Assembly: GCF_000744815.1 (NCBI RefSeq) | Contig: NZ_JQMQ01000005.1 | Location: 2,178,055 to 2,242,054, forward strand | DNA from: Phaeacidiphilus oryzae TH49 | GTDB taxonomy: Bacteria > Actinomycetota > Actinomycetes > Streptomycetales > Streptomycetaceae | DNA length: 64,000 bases | Direction: 5' to 3' | Shown: positions 1-7,854 of the stretch, piece by piece | Numbering within the stretch: the stretch's first letter is position 1 | How the letters are laid out: every line of letters starts with the position of its first letter | The notes under the pieces: model-generated | The model's database searches: none | Told to the model about the DNA's origin: nothing | What the model saw: only the letters and a program-made list of their open reading frames with translations | Translations under genes and position numbers: made by a program

Positions 1-39
1 CCGCTGCGCGGCCGGGCGCGCGAGTGGCTGGCCCGGTAG
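1..39 (+). CDS. C-terminal fragment of an upstream gene
   Basis: The first twelve codons read in frame 1 and end at a TAG at 37-39, only 10 bases before the next start. The tail ends in REWLAR. A tight stop-to-start spacing suggests the end of a gene cotranscribed with the PucR-type regulator, but the fragment is too short to identify. Confidence 0.35.
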   Translation, partial: PLRGRAREWLAR

Positions 40-49
40 GCGGCGCCGG

Positions 50-1765
50 ATGGACCCCGTCCCCGAGAACCGCCCGGCCGCGCCTGCCGGACCCGCCGGG
101 CCGCCCGCGCCGCCTGGGCCGCCTGGGCCGCCCGGGCCGCCCGGGCCGCCCGGCCTCGGCGAGGTTCTGCGGCTGCTGCCGCCGGGCGCCGTCGAGCTCG
201 CCTCGGCCGCGCCGGAGGGCCTGGCCGCCGAGGTGTCGGACGCGGTGGTCTTCGACCCTGGCGATCCGTCGGCCGAAGAGGCGCTGAGGCCGGGTCTGAT
301 CCTCCTCGCGGTCGGGGTGGCGGCCGGCTCGCCCGCCGCCGAGGCGGCCTGGGCCGCGGCCGCCCGCACGGGCGCGGCCGCGCTGGTCCTCCGCCGGGCC
401 GTACCGCCCGCCGGCGCCGAACCAGCGGCCGGCGCCGAACCGCCCGCCGGCGGCCGCCCCGCGCTGCTCCTCCGCGGCCCGGGCCAGGGCTGGACCGAGC
501 TCCTCGGCGCGCTGCGCAGCGCCCTGGCGTACCACGGCGCGCCCCGGCCCGCCGAGCTCGGCGGGCTGCCGCTGGGCGACCTCCCCGCCCTCGCCAACAC
601 GGTGGCCGACCTGGTCGGCGGCGCGATCACGGTGGAGGATCCGCAGTCCCGGGTGCTCGCCTACTCCCGGATGGACGGCGAGCCCGACGCGATGCGCCGG
701 CAGACCATCCTCGGCCAGCAGGTGCCGCGCTGGCGGGTCGAGGAGCTGCGGGAGCGCGGCTTCCTGCGGGAGTTGTGGAACAGCGGCGACGTCCTGCGGC
801 TGCCCGCCGACGGGCGCTACGCCGAGCGGCTGGCGATCGCCGTCCGGCACGGCTCGGAGGTGCTCGGCTCGCTGTGGGCGGCGGGCACCGGCCGCCCCCT
901 GGACGAGGAGTCGGCGGCCGCCCTGCGCACCGCGGCCCGGGCCGCCGTGCCGCATCTGATCCACCACCGGTCCTGGGGGCGGGCGGCGGCCGTGCAGCGC
1001 GAGCGCGCGGTCCGGGCGCTGCTGGACGGCGGCGAACTGGCCGGCCAGGCCGCGTACGAGGCGGGGCTCGCGCCCGACCTGCCGTACACCGTGCTGGTCG
1101 CGGAGGTCCTGGCGGAGGAACCGCGGGTGCTGGACGTCCTCGCGCTGCAGATCGCGGCCTACGGCCCCGGCTGCCTCACCGCCAGGACCGGACGCCGGCT
1201 GCTCGCGCTGATCCCGGCCGACGTCGCCGATCCGGCGCGACGGCTGCCGGCCACCGTCCGCTCGCTGCCGCGCGGCGCCGTCCTCGCCGGGCTCGGCCCG
1301 GTGGCCGCCGACCTGGCCGCGCTGCCGTCCTCCAAGGAGGGCGCGGAGCTGGTGCTCCGGGTCCTGCGGGAGCGGGCGTCGGCGGCCGACGCGGAGTCGG
1401 CGGCGGCGGCCGACGGGGAGCGGGCCGTCCCGGCGTTCGCCGCCTATCCGGAGGTCCTCCCCGAGATCGCGGCGCTGCGCCTGCTGGACCGGGTGGAGCC
1501 GCTCTGGCCGCAGCTCTCCGGACCCGTCCACGAGCTGGTGGCCCACGACCTCGCCCACGGCTCCGAGTACGGCCGGACGGTCGCCGCCTATCTGGACGCC
1601 TTCGGCGACACCAGCAGCGCGGCGGAACGGCTCGGGGTCCATCCCAACACCCTGCGCTACCGGCTCCGGCGGGCCCGGGAGCTGTTCGGGGTGGACCTCT
1701 CGGACCCGACGACGCGGCTCCTCGCCGAGATCGGCCTGCGGCTGGCCCGCCGTTCCGGACCATGA
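50..1765 (+). CDS. PucR-family transcriptional regulator
   Basis: A 571-residue cytoplasmic regulator of the PucR/CdaR type. The last ~65 residues are a PucR C-terminal helix-turn-helix: a helix around DAFGDTSSAAERLGVHPNT followed by LRYRLRRARELFGVDL, the hallmark of the family. The middle holds a degenerate ligand-sensing domain, and residues ~35-170 match the usual N-terminal PucR domain position. Before it sits a proline-rich leader with repeated GPP triplets (about residues 10-35), which is unusual and has a simple-repeat DNA basis. PucR proteins usually activate a nearby catabolic gene in response to a small molecule, so the downstream PLP decarboxylase is a possible target, by inference only. 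The ATG at 50 has a weak ribosome site, so a start inside the repetitive leader is possible. Confidence 0.85.
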   Translation: MDPVPENRPAAPAGPAGPPAPPGPPGPPGPPGPPGLGEVLRLLPPGAVELASAAPEGLAAEVSDAVVFDPGDPSAEEALRPGLILLAVGVAAGSPAAEAAWAAAARTGAAALVLRRAVPPAGAEPAAGAEPPAGGRPALLLRGPGQGWTELLGALRSALAYHGAPRPAELGGLPLGDLPALANTVADLVGGAITVEDPQSRVLAYSRMDGEPDAMRRQTILGQQVPRWRVEELRERGFLRELWNSGDVLRLPADGRYAERLAIAVRHGSEVLGSLWAAGTGRPLDEESAAALRTAARAAVPHLIHHRSWGRAAAVQRERAVRALLDGGELAGQAAYEAGLAPDLPYTVLVAEVLAEEPRVLDVLALQIAAYGPGCLTARTGRRLLALIPADVADPARRLPATVRSLPRGAVLAGLGPVAADLAALPSSKEGAELVLRVLRERASAADAESAAAADGERAVPAFAAYPEVLPEIAALRLLDRVEPLWPQLSGPVHELVAHDLAHGSEYGRTVAAYLDAFGDTSSAAERLGVHPNTLRYRLRRARELFGVDLSDPTTRLLAEIGLRLARRSGP

Positions 1766-1893
1766 TCGTTCACCTGTCGGGCCGCACAGCGGATCCGCCG
1801 GTTCCTGGTCCGGCCGGTGGATGACGCCGCCCGCCGACCCGGCCGAGACTGTCCGGGCAGGCGGGGTCGGGCACGGCGGTGGAGGGTGGACAC

Positions 1894-3330
1894 ATGGCTT
1901 CCGAGCAGGCGAGGACGCGGCGGCGGGCGCGGGACGCGGCGCTGGCGAGCGCCGTCGGGCAGGGGCTGCTCGGCCCGGAGAGCCCGCTGATCGGGCTGCT
2001 GGACGTGGACTCCGTCCTCCACGCGGTGGAGTCACTGCATTCCGCCTTCCGGGACGCCTTCCAGGACGCCTCCCCCGCCGCTGCGGGCCCGGCCGCCGAC
2101 GGCCCGGCCGCCGACGCCGCCCCCGCCCTCGAACCCGCCCCGGTGCAGCACACCTTCGCCGCCAAGGCCTGCGCCCTGGTCCCGGTGCTGCGGCTGCTGG
2201 CCGAGGCCGGGATGGGCTGCGAGGTCGCCTCGGCGGGCGAGCTGGAACAGGCCCTGGCGGCGGGCTTCACCCCGGACCGGCTGGTCTTCGACAGCCCGGC
2301 GAAGACCCTGCCCGAGCTGGAGTTCGCGCTGCGCAACGGCGTCGCGATCAACCTGGACAACTTCCAGGAGCTGGCCCGGGTCGACCGCCTCCTCGAAGGG
2401 GCCGCCACGGGCAGCCCCGCGGGCCCGGTCGGCATCCGGGTCAATCCACAGGTCGGCGGGGGCAGCATCGGCGCCATGAGCACCGCCACCGACACCTCCA
2501 AGTTCGGTGTGGCGCTGCGCGATCCAGGCGCGGAGGAGGCGGTGGCGGCGGCCTTCGCCGGCCGCCCGTGGCTCAACCGGCTGCACGCCCACGTCGGTTC
2601 GCAGGGCTGCCCGCTGCCGCTGATCGCCGAGGGCGTCCGGGCCGCGTACGAGCTGGCCGAGCGGATCAACGCGGGGCTCGGCCGCCGGCAGATCACCGGC
2701 CTGGACATCGGCGGCGGACTCCCCGTCGACTTCGAGAGCGAGGAGGACCGGCCGGGCTACGCCGCGTATGTGGCCGCGCTGCGGGCCGCCGCCCCCGGGC
2801 TCTTCGACGGCCGGTACCACCTGGTGACCGAGTTCGGCCGGTCACTGGTGGCGAAGAGCGGGACGATCGCCTCCCTCGTGGAGTACACCAAGTCGGCCGG
2901 CGGCCGCAGTATCGCCGTCACCCACGCCGGCGCCCAGGTCGCCACCAGGACGGTCTTCATGCCGGCCGCCTGGCCGCTGCGGGTCGGCGTCTTCGACGCG
3001 TCGGGCCGCCCCAAGACCGGGCCGGCCCGGACCACCGACATCGCCGGCCCGGCCTGCTTCGCCGGCGACCTGGCCGCCACCGCCCGCGAGCTCCCGCCGA
3101 TCGACCCGGGCGACGTCGTCGCCCTCTACGACACCGGCGCCTACTACTTCTCCACCCACTACACCTACAACTCGCTCCCCCGCCCCGCCGTCTACGGCTA
3201 CCGCACGACCCCGTCCGGCGAGGTCCGCTTCGCACTGATCCGAGAGCCCCAGACCGTCCGTTCCCTCCTCGACGACAGCGGTCTGGCCCAGGCCAAGTCC
3301 CTGGTGGCGCTGAGCGCCGGACGCCCCTGA
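1894..3330 (+). CDS. PLP-dependent decarboxylase, DapDC/OrnDC (fold III) family
   Basis: A 478-residue alanine-racemase-fold PLP enzyme. Lys91 in AAKACALVPVL is the expected Schiff-base lysine; EVASAGELE, SKFGV, LHAHVGSQ and LDIGGGLPVDF are the barrel and phosphate-binding signatures, and EFGRSL follows. The C-terminal active-site motif reads CFAGD (Cys388), where diaminopimelate decarboxylases have CESGD, so the substrate-binding Glu is Phe here; this points to a substrate other than diaminopimelate. YDTGAYYFSTHY near the end is the other C-terminal signature. The ATG at 1894 is preferred because GGAGGG at 1881-1886 stands 7 bases upstream; the frame also has an in-frame GTG at 1879. It may decarboxylate an amino acid or act in a siderophore, polyamine or natural-product route; the exact role is unknown. 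Confidence 0.8.
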   Translation: MASEQARTRRRARDAALASAVGQGLLGPESPLIGLLDVDSVLHAVESLHSAFRDAFQDASPAAAGPAADGPAADAAPALEPAPVQHTFAAKACALVPVLRLLAEAGMGCEVASAGELEQALAAGFTPDRLVFDSPAKTLPELEFALRNGVAINLDNFQELARVDRLLEGAATGSPAGPVGIRVNPQVGGGSIGAMSTATDTSKFGVALRDPGAEEAVAAAFAGRPWLNRLHAHVGSQGCPLPLIAEGVRAAYELAERINAGLGRRQITGLDIGGGLPVDFESEEDRPGYAAYVAALRAAAPGLFDGRYHLVTEFGRSLVAKSGTIASLVEYTKSAGGRSIAVTHAGAQVATRTVFMPAAWPLRVGVFDASGRPKTGPARTTDIAGPACFAGDLAATARELPPIDPGDVVALYDTGAYYFSTHYTYNSLPRPAVYGYRTTPSGEVRFALIREPQTVRSLLDDSGLAQAKSLVALSAGRP

Positions 3331-3333
3331 CGC

Positions 3334-3389
3334 GCGCCCCGAAGGGGCAGGCGCCTCAGGGGCGGAGCAGGGGCGCGGAGAACTGCGCG
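3334..3389. repeat. degenerate copy of a dispersed GC-rich palindromic element
   Basis: GCGCCCCGAAGGGGCAG at 3334-3350 is identical to 32147-32163, and GGGGCGCGGAGAACTGCGCG at 3370-3389 differs by one base from the arm sequence of the copies at 32171 and 46318. The element fills the gap between the decarboxylase stop and the S53 peptidase stop, so it may serve both as a bidirectional terminator. Confidence 0.6.
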
Positions 3390-3419
3390 CCGAAGGCCGA
3401 CCGCCGAACGGCCGACCGC

Positions 3420-4775
3420 TCAGCGCGCCGCCCGGGCCAACTCCGGGACGAAGGACGGAGCCCAGACCGTGCCGACCCCGGTGACCAGGCTGTAGCCCGC
3501 CTTCGCCGAGTAGCCCTGGACCGTGTAGGTCTTGCCGCCCTGGGTGAAGGTGGCGGTGTTGTTCCCGCTGGTCACCGGCACCACCCCGGGCGCCTTCGTC
3601 GCCGACATCCGGTACAGCGCCGGGTTGATCAGGCCCAGCCTGTGGTGCCCGTACTGCTCGGCGAGCGCGACGATCCCGGCGAACTCCGGGGTCGCCTCGC
3701 TGGTTCCGCAGATCAGCTCCCACCTGCCCGGCTTGCCGGCCGACGACTGGTAGACGTCGACCGCCCCGTCGCAGGCCCCGCTCATCGAGACGTCCGGCAC
3801 CCCGCGGCTGCCGCCGGTGTCCGCACGCACGCCGTCCTGGTACCACGGGCGGGAGAACACCGAGGAGACCCCGCCGCCGCTGCCGCTCCACGCGCTGTCC
3901 GGCGTGGTGTGGTTCCCGGCCGCGTCCAGGTGCAGCTGGGTGCCGCCTATCCCGGTGACCAGCGGGTCGCTGGAGGGCCAGCCGACGACCGGGTAGGTGT
4001 AGAGGTCGGTACCGTCGAGCTGCTGGCTGGTGGCGCCGTTGTCGCCGGAGGCGGCGAGGACGGTGACGCCGGCCCGGGCCGCGTCGATGTAGGCGCTCCG
4101 CAGGCCGAGCAGCGACCCCTTGCTCGGGAAGGTCTCCTCGGTGGCCGAGAAGCTCTGGCTGATCACCCCGCCGAGGTGGTGCTTGATCACGTACTCCTCG
4201 GCCTTGACGATCTCCGGGAAGCCGGCCGTGCCCTCGGTCTCGTCGGTCGGCGTCTCCACCAGGACGATCTTCGCCTTGGGCGCGATCGCGTGGGCGTACT
4301 CGACGTCCAGGGTGGTCTCGCCGGCCCAGTCGTCCTGGTACACGACCTTTCCGGCGGGCTGGATGATGCTCAGCTGCGGGTCCGGCAGTCCGTACGCCTT
4401 GTCGAAGACGGCGAGGTCGCCGCGTATCGTCTGGGAGCCGAAGGCGTCGACTATCACGATGGTCTGGCCCTGCCCCTGGTAGCCGCGCTGGTAGAGCTGC
4501 GGCAGGCCGTACGCCTCCTCGACCTGGCGGGCGCCGTAGCAGGCGATCTGGTAGGAGCTCTCGCACTGCGCGGTGGTCGGCGGGTCGGCGAACGAGGCGC
4601 CGGGCACCTGGTGGAGGTCCGGCCGGACCTCCACGGCGGCGGCGGTCTTGCCGCCGGTGGCTGCGACGGCGGTGGCTGCGGTGGTGCCGGCGGTGCTGAA
4701 GCCGAGGCTCAGCGCCCCCGCGGTGGCGAGGGCCAGCGAGCAGGCGGCGGCGAGCAAGGGTCGGGTACGACGCAC
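3420..4775 (-). CDS. secreted sedolisin-type (S53) serine peptidase
   Basis: A 451-residue secreted endopeptidase. An RR-containing, alanine-rich signal peptide covers residues ~1-40. Sedolisin catalytic residues are visible: Glu153 and Asp157 in AGETTLDVEYAHAIAP (the E-x3-D pair), Asp245 in AASGDNGAT (oxyanion), and Ser359 in CGTSEATPEFAGI. GVPDVSMSG precedes the serine, as in the family. Kumamolisin-type enzymes usually carry a ~150-residue inhibitory pro-domain; here only about 50 residues lie between signal peptide and catalytic domain, so the pro-domain is missing or very short. The GTG at 4775 is supported by GGAGGT six bases upstream. It should act outside the cell on protein, possibly at acidic pH as the family does. 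Confidence 0.9.
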   Translation of the reverse strand: MRRTRPLLAAACSLALATAGALSLGFSTAGTTAATAVAATGGKTAAAVEVRPDLHQVPGASFADPPTTAQCESSYQIACYGARQVEEAYGLPQLYQRGYQGQGQTIVIVDAFGSQTIRGDLAVFDKAYGLPDPQLSIIQPAGKVVYQDDWAGETTLDVEYAHAIAPKAKIVLVETPTDETEGTAGFPEIVKAEEYVIKHHLGGVISQSFSATEETFPSKGSLLGLRSAYIDAARAGVTVLAASGDNGATSQQLDGTDLYTYPVVGWPSSDPLVTGIGGTQLHLDAAGNHTTPDSAWSGSGGGVSSVFSRPWYQDGVRADTGGSRGVPDVSMSGACDGAVDVYQSSAGKPGRWELICGTSEATPEFAGIVALAEQYGHHRLGLINPALYRMSATKAPGVVPVTSGNNTATFTQGGKTYTVQGYSAKAGYSLVTGVGTVWAPSFVPELARAAR

Positions 4776-4861
4776 GAGGAGACCTCCGGCCGATGGAAGT
4801 TGACGTCCCGTCAGAGACGCCGACCGGACCCGCCGGATGAGGCGAACCGGTCAACTCCCGG

Positions 4862-4891
4862 ACGCTAGCGACTCGTACGCCTGTTTGTCAC
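4862..4891 (-). promoter_or_regulatory. possible promoter of the S53 peptidase gene
   Basis: On the minus strand GTGACA (4886-4891) and TAGCGT (4862-4867) are separated by 18 bases and lie about 90 bases upstream of the peptidase GTG. The match to -35/-10 consensus is moderate only. Confidence 0.3.
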
Positions 4892-4926
4892 CACTGCCAT
4901 CAGGGACATCTTCCGGCCGAAACGGC

Positions 4927-5535
4927 TCAACTCGGACCCGGCAGTCCCGCCTCGATCTCGGCGAACGCCTCCCGCAGATGCCGCTGCAGCCCCTTCACCC
5001 CGGTCCGCGGCGCCCAGGTCACCAGAGTGGTGCGCAGCGCGGTCATGGCCGCCCCGGCGAGGAGCATCGGATGCAGGCTCTCGGCCGGGACGCCGAGCCG
5101 CCGGCCGAGCTCGGCCGCGGTGAGGTCCTCGCTGGTGCGCAGGCTGTGGGCGAGCCGGCCGACCAGCTCCGGGTGCTCGGCCAGCAGCCGCCGCCGGGCC
5201 GGCCAGTTCTCGTCGGCGCCGGCGGCCGGCAGCACCTCCTCGATGGCCGCCCGGAGCGAGGCCATCGGCGGCTCGTCGAGTGGGCGCCGGGCCAGCTGGG
5301 CCAGCATCATGCGGGTCAGCTGCTGGTCCCAGACGAAGAACGCGTCCTCTTTGCAGTCGAAGTAGTTGAAGAAGGTACGCGGGGAGACACCGACCTCCCG
5401 GCAGATGTCCTGGACGGTGACCCCGCCGGGCCCGTGCTCGGAGGCCAGCCGGATCGCCGCGTCGCGCAACTGCCCGCGGGTGCGGCGCTTCTTCCGCTCG
5501 CGCAGCGAGGGCTCAGGGGACGACTCCGGGATCAC
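4927..5535 (-). CDS. TetR/AcrR-family repressor
   Basis: A 202-residue regulator with a TetR N-terminal DNA-binding domain at residues ~15-60: TRGQLRDAAIRLASEHGPGG, VTVQDICREVGVS, then PRTFFNYFDCKEDAFF. The C-terminal part is a helical ligand-binding domain without a recognisable subfamily. The gene starts with GTG at 5533-5535 and appears leaderless, since the -10-like TAGGGT ends six bases before it. It is transcribed away from the membrane-protein gene at 5621, with 85 bases between them that hold two TGCA-N4-TGCA palindromes, so it probably represses both its neighbour and itself. Confidence 0.88.
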   Translation of the reverse strand: MIPESSPEPSLRERKKRRTRGQLRDAAIRLASEHGPGGVTVQDICREVGVSPRTFFNYFDCKEDAFFVWDQQLTRMMLAQLARRPLDEPPMASLRAAIEEVLPAAGADENWPARRRLLAEHPELVGRLAHSLRTSEDLTAAELGRRLGVPAESLHPMLLAGAAMTALRTTLVTWAPRTGVKGLQRHLREAFAEIEAGLPGPS

Positions 5536-5541
5536 GGGCCC

Positions 5542-5547
5542 ACCCTA
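5542..5547 (-). promoter_or_regulatory. -10 element of the tetR-type gene (leaderless)
   Basis: Read on the minus strand this is TAGGGT, followed by six bases (GGGCCC) and the GTG start. The TANNNT-N6-start spacing is that of leaderless actinobacterial promoters. No clear -35 box is seen. Confidence 0.5.
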
Positions 5548-5570
5548 GCCGCTCGCCGACGGCCCACCTT

Positions 5571-5598
5571 TGCAGGAGTGCAACTTTGCAGTCGTGCA
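5571..5598. promoter_or_regulatory. paired TetR operator: two TGCA-N4-TGCA palindromes
   Basis: TGCAGGAGTGCA at 5571-5582 and TGCAGTCGTGCA at 5587-5598 are two copies of the same palindrome 16 bases apart, each preceded by TT. The second overlaps the -35 box of the rightward gene. The position between divergent tetR and target genes makes these the likely repressor sites. Confidence 0.7.
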
Positions 5599-5614
5599 TT
5601 TTTATGACTACTCT
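5586..5614 (+). promoter_or_regulatory. promoter of the membrane-protein gene
   Basis: TTGCAG (5586-5591), a 17-base spacer, and TACTCT (5609-5614) form a good sigma-70-type promoter. Only six bases separate the -10 from the ATG at 5621, so the transcript should be leaderless. Confidence 0.65.
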
Positions 5615-5620
5615 GCGGCC

Positions 5621-7063
5621 ATGCCGACGTCTGCGTCGCCCACGACGCCCAGAGATCCCAGCACCCCCGGCACCGTCCGCATCCTGGCCGAGAACCTGTG
5701 GCTGCCCGCGGTCTTCCTGATCGGCGTGCTCTGCTGCTACATACCGGCGTTCTTCCACGCCCGACCGCACCGGGTGGTCCTGGACGTGGTCACCGGCGGC
5801 CCCGGCGGCGGCAGCCGTCTGGCCGCGCTGCAGCGCGCCTTCGACGCGGTCTCCCCCGGCGGCTTCCGCCTCCACGGGGTCGCGGGACTGGCGGCCGGCC
5901 GGCACGACGTCCTCCACCAGCACGCCGTCGCCGCCTACGCGCCGGGCGGCCCCGGCACGGCACCCCGGCTGCTCACCGCACGGGCCGACGGCAGCTCGCT
6001 GGAGTCGGTGGTGCAGAACACCGTGCGGGCCGTGGGGCAGCTCACCGCCCCGCCCGCCCACGCCGGCGGCGCACTGCCGCTGCGGCCGCAGGAGCTGATC
6101 CCCACACTGTCCGGCGACGCCGCCGGGACCTGCGCGCTCTACATCGCCCTGGCCTGCACCCTGCCCTGCTACTTCATGGTGGTCTCGATGCTGCGGGCGG
6201 TCGGCTTCAGCCGCGCCAAGCACGTCCTCACCTATGTGCTGGGGGCGTTCGTCATCGCCGCGCTCTGCTACCTGATCGGCGGGCTCGGCCTGCAGGCGAT
6301 CAGCCGGGACCCGCTGGTGCTGGTCTACCTGGTGATGATGGCCGAGGCGGTGGCACTGACCTCGTACGGGCTGGTCTGGGTCTTCGGGCGGTTCTTCCCC
6401 GGGGTGGCGGTCACCGTCTTCATGATGCTGGGGATGCCGTCCAGCGGCGGAGCCGTGCCGACGGACATGCTCCCGACGCTCTTCCACCGGCTCCACCCGG
6501 TGCTGCCGGGCGGCAACCTGGTGGACGCGCTGCACTCGATCGCCTACTTCGGCAGCGAGGACCTGACCCGGCCGACGCTGGTGCTGGCCGCCTGGGTCGT
6601 CGGCGGCGCACTGCTGACCGCCGGGGGCGCGCTGCGCGACCGCGTACGCCTGCGCCGGGCGGCGGAGCCGGAGGCGCGACCCGCCCCGGTGGTGGAGGAC
6701 CCCATGCTGGAGCTCCCCGCCCCGGCCGCCCTGGTGCCGCACGCCCGGCATCGCTTCGGCGACCAAGTCCCGGTGCTCACCGGGCGGTTGACGGACGACC
6801 TGGGCGATCCGCCGGCCGGCGCGGTGGTCACCGTCACCACCCCGCACGGGCGGCAGCTCGTCCGCGCCCGCACCGACGCCTCCGGCGAGTACGCCGTCGG
6901 CGGCCTGCCGGACGGGGCGGTGATCGTCCTCGGCACGGCGCCGGGCCATCTGCCCGCGGTGACCCGCGAGATCGTCCGCAACGCCCGGCCCTCCCGGCTC
7001 GACCTCCAGCTCCCCCGGCGGGCCGCGGAGGCCGCGGAGCCGGCCGGAGCGAGCGGTCGCTGA
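5621..7063 (+). CDS. YhgE/Pip or ABC-2-like membrane protein with a carboxypeptidase-regulatory-like tail
   Basis: A 480-residue integral membrane protein. A first transmembrane helix (residues ~20-40) is followed by a ~130-residue extracytoplasmic part, then a cluster of about five helices from residue ~165 to ~345. The motif MPSSGGAVPTDMLPTLF with LHPVLPGGN is typical of the C-terminal part of YhgE/Pip and ABC-2-type permeases. The last ~90 residues (VLTGRLTDDLGDPPAGAVVTV and on) form a beta-sandwich resembling carboxypeptidase-D regulatory domains, an uncommon fusion. The ATG at 5621 is preferred over upstream TTG/GTG codons because the promoter places the transcript start there. It is divergent from a TetR gene, a layout common for drug or lipid exporters; its substrate is unknown. 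Confidence 0.75.
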   Translation: MPTSASPTTPRDPSTPGTVRILAENLWLPAVFLIGVLCCYIPAFFHARPHRVVLDVVTGGPGGGSRLAALQRAFDAVSPGGFRLHGVAGLAAGRHDVLHQHAVAAYAPGGPGTAPRLLTARADGSSLESVVQNTVRAVGQLTAPPAHAGGALPLRPQELIPTLSGDAAGTCALYIALACTLPCYFMVVSMLRAVGFSRAKHVLTYVLGAFVIAALCYLIGGLGLQAISRDPLVLVYLVMMAEAVALTSYGLVWVFGRFFPGVAVTVFMMLGMPSSGGAVPTDMLPTLFHRLHPVLPGGNLVDALHSIAYFGSEDLTRPTLVLAAWVVGGALLTAGGALRDRVRLRRAAEPEARPAPVVEDPMLELPAPAALVPHARHRFGDQVPVLTGRLTDDLGDPPAGAVVTVTTPHGRQLVRARTDASGEYAVGGLPDGAVIVLGTAPGHLPAVTREIVRNARPSRLDLQLPRRAAEAAEPAGASGR

Positions 7064-7087
7064 GCCGGGCGCCCGCCCCCGACGGCC

Positions 7088-7771
7088 TCAGCCCGCGAGT
7101 TCCGCCGCCTTGCGCTCCCGCTTGGCGAGCACGGCCTCGCGGGCCTCGGCGGACTCCCGCAGGACGGCCCGGCGATCGCGCTTGGAGAGGCGGGAGAGGT
7201 AGAGCCGCCCGTCCAGGTGGTCGGTCTCGTGCTGGAGGCACCGGGCGAAGTACCCCCGGCCCTCGATGACCAGGGGGTTGCCGTCCTTGTCGAAGCCGCG
7301 GGCGACCGCGCGGTCCGCGCGCGGCACGGTGATCGCCGCGCCCGGCACCGAGAGGCAGCCCTCGCTCTCCTCGAGCAGCCGGCGCTCGCCCGGGTCCGCC
7401 TCGTCCAGCACCGGGTTGAGGATGTGCCCGACATGGCGCACCCCCTCCTCGTCCCAGCAGTCGTAGACGAACAGCCGCAGGTCCACACCGACCTGGTTGG
7501 CCGCGAGCCCGGCGCCGTCGGCGATGTACTGGGTGGCGAACATGTCGTCGATCAGCGCGGCGAGCTCCGCACTGCCGAACTCCCCGGCCGGCACCGGGCG
7601 GCAGGCGCGCTCCAGCACCTCCTCGCCCACCTCGGTGATCCGCCGCACCGTGCCCCGCCGGGCCTCCGGCGGAACGACGGGGTGGCTGTCGACGAGACGA
7701 CCGAGGACGCGCACGGGCACGAGGGACTCCCTGGGTGGACGAGGTTCTGAACCGCCTTGGCGGCGAACCAT
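7088..7771 (-). CDS. def: peptide deformylase
   Basis: A 227-residue cytoplasmic metalloenzyme that removes the formyl group from new polypeptides. All three signatures are present: GAGLAANQ (86-93), EGCLSVP (137-143, metal ligand Cys139) and HETDH (181-185, two His ligands and catalytic Glu). The ~45-residue N-terminal leader and basic C-terminus (RERKAAELAG) make it longer than a minimal deformylase, as seen in actinobacterial paralogues. The ATG at 7771 has GGCGGGA about seven bases upstream; an in-frame GTG at 7789 has no such site. It is transcribed away from the secreted hydrolase gene. Streptomycetes usually carry several deformylases, so this may not be the only one. Confidence 0.92.
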   Translation of the reverse strand: MVRRQGGSEPRPPRESLVPVRVLGRLVDSHPVVPPEARRGTVRRITEVGEEVLERACRPVPAGEFGSAELAALIDDMFATQYIADGAGLAANQVGVDLRLFVYDCWDEEGVRHVGHILNPVLDEADPGERRLLEESEGCLSVPGAAITVPRADRAVARGFDKDGNPLVIEGRGYFARCLQHETDHLDGRLYLSRLSKRDRRAVLRESAEAREAVLAKRERKAAELAG

Positions 7772-7818
7772 TTTGCCATCCCGCCTCACCCGGCACGGGA
7801 GGAATGATGTGCAATCTC

Positions 7819-7847
7819 TTGACCGCTGTCACGGATCAGCCTAATTT
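7819..7847 (+). promoter_or_regulatory. promoter of the secreted hydrolase gene
   Basis: TTGACC (7819-7824), a 17-base spacer and TAATTT (7842-7847) closely match the housekeeping consensus. The ATG at 7855 lies seven bases after the -10, so the mRNA is predicted to be leaderless. Confidence 0.75.
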
Positions 7848-7854
7848 CGCGCGC

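Noticed and set aside
1821-4868. A 1015-codon plus-strand frame across the decarboxylase and S53 peptidase
   Set aside because: It is out of frame with the first gene and antisense to the second, rich in Arg/Gly/Pro, with no recognisable domain.
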